Below are positions 57,369 to 64,000 of a DNA stretch of 64,000 nucleotides, piece by piece. The notes under the pieces were generated by a model. It worked only from the letters and a program-made list of their open reading frames with translations. It did not search any database and had not been told where the DNA came from. Made by a program: the position numbers and the translations under genes. The stretch comes from Bifidobacterium canis (GTDB lineage: Bacteria > Actinomycetota > Actinomycetes > Actinomycetales > Bifidobacteriaceae): assembly GCF_009727065.1 (NCBI RefSeq), contig NZ_WNLP01000005.1:62001-126000 (forward strand), in the 5' to 3' direction. Every line of letters begins with the position of its first letter. The first letter of the stretch is position 1.

Positions 57369-58613
57369 TTAATCCCTACGGAACAGATCGCGCGTATACA
57401 CCTTGCTGCTCACATCACCGAGTTCGTCGTTCCAACGGTTGGCGACGATGATGTCAGAGCGCTTCTTGAAGGAGTCAAGGTCATGCGTCACTTCGCTGCC
57501 GAAGAATTCGGCGTCGTCAAGCGTCGGCTCATAGACGATGACCGGCACGCCCTTGGCCTTGATGCGCTTCATGATGCCTTGGATGCTCGACTGACGGAAG
57601 TTGTCGGAACCCGATTTCATCGTCAGACGGTAGATACCTACGACTGGGCTCTCGACGCCTTCGATCTTGTTGAGAATCTGCTCAGCAATAAAGTCTTTGC
57701 GCGTACGATTCGATTCGACGATGGCCTCGATGAGGTTCTGCGGCACATCGGCGTAGTTGGCAAGCAGCTGCTTCGAATCCTTTGGCAGGCAATAGCCGCC
57801 GTAGCCGAAGGAAGGATTGTTGTAGTGACCGCCGATGCGCGGATCAAGGCACACACCGCGAATGATCTCGGCGGTGTTGAGTCCACGGCTCTCCGCATAG
57901 GTGTCGAGTTCGTTGAAATATGCCACGCGAAGTGCGAGGAACGTGTTGGCGAACAGCTTGATTGCCTCGGCTTCAGTTGTACCGCACACAAGCTCTGGAA
58001 TGCCCGTGGTGCCGTCTGCGTTCACACGCGTCTGCTCTTCAGGATCAGCGCCCTGCGCCAGCAACTGCACGAAGTTCTGTGCTGCGGCAACGGCTTCAGG
58101 ATCGTCCATTGGTGCACCAGCAACGATGCGGGATGGATGCAGGTTGTCATACAGCGCATGGCCTTCACGCAGGAACTCCGGGGAGAACAGAATCTTCTTG
58201 TCACCGGTCTTCTCACGCAGCTGAGCGGTGTAGCCCACTGGAATCGTGGATTTGATGACGATCCAGCAATCCGGATCATATTCACGAATGGCCTTGATTG
58301 CCGCTTCAACACTCGAAGTGTCGAAGTAGTTTTTCTTCGAGTCATAATTCGTCGGCGTAGCCACCACCGCATAGTCGGCACCGGTGTACGCGACCTGCGG
58401 GTCGAGCGTCGCCTGGAAATCCAAGTTCATCGTGCCATCGCGCTTGCCATCGAGGAAGCGCGTGATCTCCGTATCGACGATCGGGCTCTCGCACTGGTTG
58501 AGCATCTCCACTTTCTGGGGCACGATGTCGAGCGCATGCACTTCATTGTGCTGCGACAGCAGCAAAGCGACCGACAGACCAACGTACCCTGTTCCAGCAA
58601 CTGCAATTTTCAT
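57369..58613 (-). CDS. ugd: UDP-glucose 6-dehydrogenase
   Basis: This 414-residue enzyme oxidises UDP-glucose to UDP-glucuronate for EPS. It has the Rossmann site [77 protein letters not shown], and the catalytic Cys in [15 protein letters not shown]. The first two thirds is the standard UDPGDH N-domain. The length is normal. The start is ATG at 58611-58613. It implies that the EPS contains a uronic acid or a derivative such as xylose. Confidence 0.96.
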   Translation of the reverse strand: MKIAVAGTGYVGLSVALLLSQHNEVHALDIVPQKVEMLNQCESPIVDTEITRFLDGKRDGTMNLDFQATLDPQVAYTGADYAVVATPTNYDSKKNYFDTSSVEAAIKAIREYDPDCWIVIKSTIPVGYTAQLREKTGDKKILFSPEFLREGHALYDNLHPSRIVAGAPMDDPEAVAAAQNFVQLLAQGADPEEQTRVNADGTTGIPELVCGTTEAEAIKLFANTFLALRVAYFNELDTYAESRGLNTAEIIRGVCLDPRIGGHYNNPSFGYGGYCLPKDSKQLLANYADVPQNLIEAIVESNRTRKDFIAEQILNKIEGVESPVVGIYRLTMKSGSDNFRQSSIQGIMKRIKAKGVPVIVYEPTLDDAEFFGSEVTHDLDSFKKRSDIIVANRWNDELGDVSSKVYTRDLFRRD

Positions 58614-58687
58614 TGGGACTCGATTCTCACATAATAATCAATATTAAATAAACAATTAGTAGTCTGCATTCCAAAATTAAAAACTAC

Positions 58688-59540
58688 TCACGTATTTTTT
58701 CCTGTCAATTTCGAAAGTATGAAGCTGCCTCCCTTTTTCACCCAATTCACTGGTTCCGGGCTAGTCGTTGGCAGCTCAGCGTATGCAACGTGATTCGTGT
58801 TGATCCACACATCAAGCAAACGCTCACTTACGCGTCCGGGATAGCGAGCATGGAATGCCGAGTATTGGGATGGGTCGAGTCGCTTTTGCAGCTCAAAAAG
58901 AATCGGAAACAGCCACTCGCAGTAAGCATCGAAATGTGCCTTGTCCATGACCATCATATTGAACAAATGTGCGCTACGAGACCTCATTTGCGTATCCCAG
59001 GCCGCCACATAGTCCGGATGCATATCGACAAGCACCCGCGGGCAACATCGAGTTGTTCGGCATACATAGTTCGAGCATACTGCGAGTAGATAGTATCGAT
59101 GTAGTAGTTTCTCTTCTTTGGCAAAACCACAGATTCTTTGCGCAGCACTCGCTTGAGCTCCGGCTCAGTCACCATCCTGCGATCTCGTGGTGAAAAATGC
59201 CTACGGAAAAACGATGGAGAAGCAAGATACCGCCTGTAGTGCATTAGTCCTATGTATTCACTATTGCAGTTTTCCATAGCCAATACATACCGGTCAACTC
59301 ACTGAAATAGTTATTCAGATTCGAGATATTCTCACCGGTATCGTCACCAGTGAATCCCTCTAACTTGTATGGATGTATTGCCGCTCCAACATGCAGAGGT
59401 ACGTACATTGGATCTTGAGGCATCGGGTAGTCTTTATGAGCCGCCACCCCGATCGTAATGTCACGCACACCATTTGCTGCACTCTGTTGTGTATTTTGAA
59501 GCATATCGTGCATTATAATGTCATTTATAGAATGTTGCAT
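58688..59540 (-). CDS. DUF4422 capsular-polysaccharide protein, two frameshifts
   Basis: Three frames join into about 284 residues by adding one base at the T4 run 59270-59273 (GMYWLWKNCNSEYIGLMHY) and one at the C3 run 59035-59037 (VARGVLVDMHPDYVAAW). The motifs DITIGVAAHKDYPMPQDPMY, HVGAA, NISNLNNYFSELTGMYW and CEWLFPILFELQKRL are typical of DUF4422, a family fused to or next to glycosyltransferases in capsule loci and proposed to transfer a sugar. Its ATG (59538-59540) overlaps the priming-transferase TAA by one base, so the two are translationally coupled. Confidence 0.85.
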
Positions 59541-61072
59541 TAGTACGCACCCTGCGGATGAATTACGATGCCAATTGTACGTAGAATATACACGATGTCA
59601 CCCATCACGCTCCAGTCCTGCACATAACTCACGTCAAGCTGGCGGCTCTCCTCTTCATTCAAGTCGTTGCGACCGGAAACCTGCCATGGACCAGTGATGC
59701 CAGGCTTCACCAGAAGACGCGTGGCATACACCGGATCGTATTCAGCGACTTCAAACGAACGCTGCGGACGCGGACCGACAACGCTCATGCTGCCCATGAA
59801 CACGTCGAAGAACTGCGGGAGTTCGTCGAGGCTCGTCTTGCGAATAAAGTTGCCCACTCGTGTGATGCGCGGATCGTGCTTCAACTTGTAGCGAGCGCCC
59901 ATCTCCTGACCGTTCGCCTCGAGCACTTCCTTCAGGTGTGCGTCAGCATCCACGCGCATAGAGCGGAACTTGTGGATGTAGAACGGTTTACCGCGCAAAC
60001 CAATACGCTCCTGCTTGTAGAAGATCGGTCCACCGTCTTCGAGTTTGATTGCGAGCGCCACGATCAGCATGATCGGCGAGGTAATAATAATCGCAATGGT
60101 AGAAACAACGATATCGAAAATGCGTTTCTTGATCTGTGCAGCAGGTGAATACTGCGGCAGGCTGATCGTCATGATGCTCATGCCCTGAATATTGCGCATT
60201 TGCGTGGCATGCTCGGCAATATCAAGAGCAGAAGTGATCAATGCCAACTCAAGATTCACCGACTCCATCTGCAACGCAAAAGTGCTCAGGTTATCGGAGA
60301 AACGGTCGAGCACATCGGTCACCATAACCGTTTGCGCACCGGTTTCGGCGATGCGGCTCGCCAAATGATCCCCATATTCGATCACCTGAATCGGCTGAGC
60401 CCATGAGTCGCGTATCTCTTTGTCCATCAAAGCGAGATTTGGATCCGCCTCGACCAAGCCAGTCTTTGCATTGATGCGAATCGGGCACACGCGAATCGGC
60501 TTGTAGTTGAGCTGCCTGCGCTGGTTCAGGAACTTCAGGATCTGCCCAATGCCTTCAGGCGAGCCGACGATAACAGTCGGGTACGAATACTCACCTTTGC
60601 GATGCTGCCGAGTCAAGAAAATACGTGCAATGAAGCGTACGATCATCTCAGCAATCCACACTGACAATGAAGTCATGCATACTGCAAAGAATGAAACATT
60701 TGTCTGAATAATGAAGTCAAGAGCACAAATAGAAATCCATGCAATGAAGCCGCCTTTAAGCAGCAATACATTGAGTTGGTAACCGTCCGCGAACACGTGC
60801 CGGTGATACACGCCAGCCGCGTGCATGCAGAATACGTAGATAATTGCACAAACCACCGAATAGAAATATGGATTCACCGGCAAATTCAGTTGCAGACGTG
60901 TGGTGATTAAGTTCATCTCGTGCGACAGGGAGAGAACCACCATACTGACCGCGAAATATACCACCGCGTCAAAAATCATTAGCGCAAGGTTCATCACAAA
61001 ACGCCAGTGGAGTACTCTGCTTGAGCGAATATCCACTTCTTCAGCGAGCTGTGCATCACTTTTCGCCGTCAT
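59540..61072 (-). CDS. EPS priming sugar-phosphate transferase
   Basis: This 510-residue polyprenyl-phosphate sugar transferase starts EPS assembly by moving a sugar phosphate to undecaprenyl phosphate. The N-terminal half has four to five membrane helices and a CoA-binding-like cytoplasmic domain ([20 protein letters not shown]). The C-terminal half is the catalytic bacterial sugar transferase domain: [88 protein letters not shown] and [16 protein letters not shown]. The sugar is not predictable (WbaP/CpsE type). It has no frameshift. Confidence 0.94.
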   Translation of the reverse strand: MTAKSDAQLAEEVDIRSSRVLHWRFVMNLALMIFDAVVYFAVSMVVLSLSHEMNLITTRLQLNLPVNPYFYSVVCAIIYVFCMHAAGVYHRHVFADGYQLNVLLLKGGFIAWISICALDFIIQTNVSFFAVCMTSLSVWIAEMIVRFIARIFLTRQHRKGEYSYPTVIVGSPEGIGQILKFLNQRRQLNYKPIRVCPIRINAKTGLVEADPNLALMDKEIRDSWAQPIQVIEYGDHLASRIAETGAQTVMVTDVLDRFSDNLSTFALQMESVNLELALITSALDIAEHATQMRNIQGMSIMTISLPQYSPAAQIKKRIFDIVVSTIAIIITSPIMLIVALAIKLEDGGPIFYKQERIGLRGKPFYIHKFRSMRVDADAHLKEVLEANGQEMGARYKLKHDPRITRVGNFIRKTSLDELPQFFDVFMGSMSVVGPRPQRSFEVAEYDPVYATRLLVKPGITGPWQVSGRNDLNEEESRQLDVSYVQDWSVMGDIVYILRTIGIVIHPQGAY

Positions 61073-61391
61073 ACTTCTCCCTTGCCTACAATCTCAACAA
61101 ACAGTCCGCTGCAACTTCTCTACGGAGAGAGTTTCTTCACTACAACGCTTAATCATAACCTAATAGCTTCACAAATTATTATTTTAAACTTTTATTCTTG
61201 TTTTTATTTTGTTTTGCAGCGCTATAAACCGTTGCTCCAGCAAACCTGAGTGTACAATACCGCTCTGAGAGAATCGTCAATCGTTCGAGACACACTAAAG
61301 ATACATTTCGCGCGTACTATCGCCTATTTGCGAAGCATTATTGCATAATCGGCACAAACTGCTTGATTTCGCTTGATTCAGGAGGCTTGTT
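61073..61391. other. Intergenic region upstream of the priming transferase
   Basis: This divergent 319-bp stretch has no gene. It must carry the promoter for the priming gene (minus) and for the acidic protein (plus), whose CAGGAGGC ribosome site lies at about 61378-61386. No clear repeat or hairpin was seen. Confidence 0.4.
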
Positions 61392-61772
61392 ATGACAACT
61401 ATTTCCGACGCCAATATTGACAACAACGATGCGCAAGACGACGAGCTCGCCCAGTTCGAGGAGGGCGTCAATTCGATGCTGGAGACCGGCGAGCTCGATG
61501 ATGCTTTGACCGTCACCGACGAGAACGGCGTGGCACAAGTGCTGCCGGTGCTCGATGACGAACCCGTTTCCCACCTGCTGCAAGGTGTTGAGGAGCTCGG
61601 CGGTGCTGCCAACGTGTTCGTGCGCACCACCGAGGGCATTGCCGTTCTCACGGTGAGCGAATACAGCCCAGAGCACACTGACGACGATGCCGAAGACAGC
61701 GTTGATGACTCCGCCTCCGCAGACGAGGTGCTCGACGCCGCCGAACTCGATGATCTCGAGGGCAATGACTGA
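61392..61772 (+). CDS. Small acidic protein
   Basis: This 126-residue protein is very acidic (Asp and Glu throughout: NIDNNDAQDDELAQFEEG, HTDDDAEDSVDDSASADEVL) with a central beta-like stretch (AVLTVSEYS). It starts at ATG 61392 behind CAGGAGGC. Its stop overlaps the ATG of the MFS gene, so the two are translationally coupled. I do not recognise the family. Confidence 0.65.
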   Translation: MTTISDANIDNNDAQDDELAQFEEGVNSMLETGELDDALTVTDENGVAQVLPVLDDEPVSHLLQGVEELGGAANVFVRTTEGIAVLTVSEYSPEHTDDDAEDSVDDSASADEVLDAAELDDLEGND

Positions 61773-63464
61773 GCACGGCGAGGAGCATAGCAAGGACCAC
61801 GGCGATCAACACACCGACGATAACCGCCGCGCAGCAGCGCCGGCAACCAAGCCGAGCACACCGAGCAAGCCATACACCCGCGATGTGCATCACGAGCGTA
61901 AGCTCACGCCTCCCGCTCCCCCGCGCTCGGGGCATCTCAAGAGCCTGTCGCAAGTGCTCACTCGGCAGGAGGCGTACCGCGACGGCCACTTGTCTCGCAA
62001 AGCGTTCGCTTCGCTGGCTATTCTGACGTTCATCACGTTCATCGGCAACTTCACACAGTTGCAACTGAGTGCCGCGCTGCCGACGCTGGTGGATGATTTT
62101 GGCATCACGGTGACGCTCGGCCAGTGGATGACGTCGATTTTCCAGTTGACGATGGGCGTCATGGTGCCGCTGACCGCATACTTGACACGTCGCTTCTCCA
62201 CGCGCCAGATCGTGATCACGTCGATGACGGTGTTCACGGTCGGATCGGTGCTCGCTTGGCTGAGCCCCACGTTCCCGCTTGCGCTGTTCGGGCGCTTCCT
62301 TGAGGCGGTTGGCACCGGCGTCATGTGGCCTGTGCTGCAGATCACCGTGTTCTCGATTTACCCGCTGGCTCGGCGCGGCATGGCGATGGGCATTGTGGGC
62401 ATGGCGATGGCCGTCGCCCCCGCCATCGGCCCGACTCTGGGCGGCGTGCAGACCGACGCGAACGGCTGGCGCTCCATCTTCCTCTCTCTCACCGTTATCG
62501 GCTGCATCTCGATTCTGCTCGCCGTGTTCGGTTTGCATAATTTCGGCAAGTCAGACAAAACCGCGCGCGCTGATTTCTTCTCCGTTGGTTTGTCGATCAT
62601 CGGCTTCGGCGGCTTGATGTTCGGCTTCACAAATATTCAGGCATACCCGTTCTCCGCGCCGATCGTCTGGCTGCCTATGGTCATCGGCGTTGCGGGCATC
62701 GTCTGGTTCGTGCTTCGCCAGATCTTCAGTGAGAAGAAGTTCAAGGAGGGCAAGAGCACTCGCCCCGCTTTGCTTGATCTCTCGGTTCTGAAAACAAGTA
62801 TTTCTCGATCGGCACGGTTATCGCTTCGCTGAGCTTCTTCGCATTCAGCTCGCTGGTCGTGCTCATTCCGCTTTATATTCAGAACTGCCGTGGCTACAGC
62901 GCGACCATCAGTGGTTTGGTGATGCTGCCGGGCGCGATCGCACAGGCGATCTCGCAGTTCTTCGGCGGCCGCGCGCTCGACCGTTTCGGCGCACGCCCTG
63001 TGGCGATGGTCGGCACGATTCTGCTGTGCTTCGGCACCACGATGATGAGCACGATCGGCTTGCACACGTGGATCTGGATGATTTCGATCTATCAGTTTAT
63101 TCGGCAGATTGGCATGGGTTTCGTGATGATGCCGGTGACCACATGGTCACTCAACTGTTTGAAACCGGCTGAAGTGTCCGCTGGCTCGGCGGTGACGAAC
63201 ACTGTGCGTCAGATCGCAGGCGCGATTGGCTCGCCGGTGATGATTCTCATCATGTATTCGATCGCCGCAGCTCAAATGGCTGGCGGCCAACAGGCGATTC
63301 CCGCCAATGTTGCAGGCATCGAATGGGCTCTGCGCATCAGCGCGATCATCAATTTCGTGATGATTCTGATGGTTGTGTTCGGTGTCAAGGGCGAAGACGC
63401 CGGCTCTACTCGTGCCGCCGTCCGTCGTGCCCTTGCCCACGCCACTCCTCACGCCACCAAGTAA
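61765..63464 (+). CDS. MFS multidrug transporter (DHA2-type), frameshifted near 62791
   Basis: The start is ATG 61765, overlapping the previous stop. A His/Glu-rich cytoplasmic leader (about 1-70) precedes 12-14 membrane helices: ILTFITFIGNFTQLQLSAAL, TLGQWMTSIFQLTMGVMVPL, FGRFLEAVGTGVMWPVLQIT. The frame breaks after LLDLSVLK; one more A in the A4 run at 62791-62794 gives LKNKYFSIGTVIASLSFFAF and joins the second half (IGMGFVMMPVTTWSLNCLKP), about 566 residues. The family exports drugs or other small molecules; the substrate is unknown. Confidence 0.88.
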
Positions 63465-63540
63465 GTTGATCGGATAGCGCAGGAGCAGGCCCCTACTTCC
63501 ATTTCTTCCTTGGAGGTCGATCCACAAATAGTGGTAGTCA

Positions 63541-64000
63541 CTAGGCTTTGCCCATGAAGGTGAGGGCGATCAGCAGCACGTTGAGGAGCACGATCACCAC
63601 GACGACCGCGATGCACAGCACGTGCTTGGCGGTGCTGTCGACGTATTTGCCCATCAGATCACGGTTGTGCGTGTAGCTCATCAGCGGGATGATCGCGAAC
63701 GGAATGCCGATCGACAGAATCACTTGGCCGATCACCAGCGCTTCGGTCGGGTTGTTCGACAGCGCCAGCACGAACAGTGCGGGCACGAGCGTGGTGATGC
63801 GGCACGCCCACATCGGCACGTTCCAGTGCAGCAATCCCTTCATGATCTCCGAGCCAGCGTAGGTGCCGACCGATGTGGATGAGAGGCTGGAGGCGAGCAA
63901 ACCGATCGAGAATATCGTGCCCACAGTGGGTCCGAGCACCTGCGCGATCGCGTGCTGTGCGCCTTCGATCGTGTCTGTACCAGTCATGCCATGCAGTGAA
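63541..64000 (-). CDS. mntH: Nramp-family Mn/Fe transporter, C-terminal part
   Basis: The N-terminus lies beyond the window. The visible about 153 residues contain the last helices: GTIFSIGLLASSLSSTSVGT, YAGSEIMKGLLHWNVPMWAC, LVIGQVILSIGIPFAIIPLM and VLCIAVVVVIVLLNVLLIAL. The GQ-x-L-S-I-G-I-P-F-A-x-x-P-L pattern is typical of the H+-coupled Nramp transporters of Mn2+ and Fe2+. The start is not seen, so coordinates are partial. It converges on the MFS gene with a 76-bp gap. Confidence 0.88.
   Translation of the reverse strand, partial: SLHGMTGTDTIEGAQHAIAQVLGPTVGTIFSIGLLASSLSSTSVGTYAGSEIMKGLLHWNVPMWACRITTLVPALFVLALSNNPTEALVIGQVILSIGIPFAIIPLMSYTHNRDLMGKYVDSTAKHVLCIAVVVVIVLLNVLLIALTFMGKA

Overview
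The window looks like a piece of a Bifidobacterium chromosome, possibly from the B. animalis/pseudolongum side of the genus. The support is high GC in housekeeping genes, actinobacterial protein types (Crp/GlxR-like regulator, DUF4916 protein, FHA and leucine-rich-variant proteins, G5-domain wall hydrolase), a DeoR-galT-galK Leloir operon and a sortase/pilin pair. The species is inferred, not proven. No rRNA, tRNA, insertion sequence, prophage or CRISPR array was seen.

Layout. 1-2.3 kb: end of a transglutaminase-like membrane protein, a leucine-rich-repeat-variant protein and an FHA protein. 2.3-2.8 kb: an unusual pair of nested hairpins. 2.8-10.7 kb: rpoC and rpoB. 10.7-15.5 kb: a membrane protein, a first repeat array, mutY, trmL, a UPF0210 protein and its ACT partner. 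15.6-20.4 kb: a class C sortase and a 1223-residue wall-anchored pilin/adhesin. 20.7-24 kb: galK, galT and a DeoR regulator. 24-34.4 kb: a polyprenol-phosphate sugar transferase-like GT2, PyrD-like enzyme, old-yellow-enzyme homologue, bifunctional PBP, Crp/Fnr regulator, lipoate ligase, TM2 protein, a 44-residue Cys-rich peptide and leuB. 34.5-35 kb: a second repeat array. 35-44.8 kb: prolyl oligopeptidase, App1-like phosphatase, GcvH, NudC, a hydrolase, a DUF4916 protein, thioredoxin, a G5 cell-wall hydrolase and a small unknown. 45-61 kb: an exopolysaccharide (EPS) locus with lower GC in its core and genes on both strands. 61.4-64 kb: an acidic protein, an MFS transporter and the end of an Nramp transporter.

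The EPS locus holds a priming sugar-phosphate transferase, UDP-glucose dehydrogenase, dTDP-glucose dehydratase, five other glycosyltransferase-type genes, an EpsG-like polymerase, a Wzz-type chain-length protein with a degenerate kinase domain, a DUF4012 protein and an unknown membrane protein.

The strongest overall signal is technical. About nineteen single-base deletions break seventeen genes, including essential rpoB. Nearly all lie in A or T runs of four or five bases, and every break closes if the run is one base longer. This is the signature of homopolymer under-calling, so most broken genes here are probably intact in the organism. The most interesting biological signals are two intergenic arrays of an AACGGCAAAAC core with a 21-bp period, the double nested hairpin near rpoC, a perfect 26-bp palindrome between pilin and sortase, a lipoate ligase with swapped domain order, and a small Cys-rich peptide with its own terminator.
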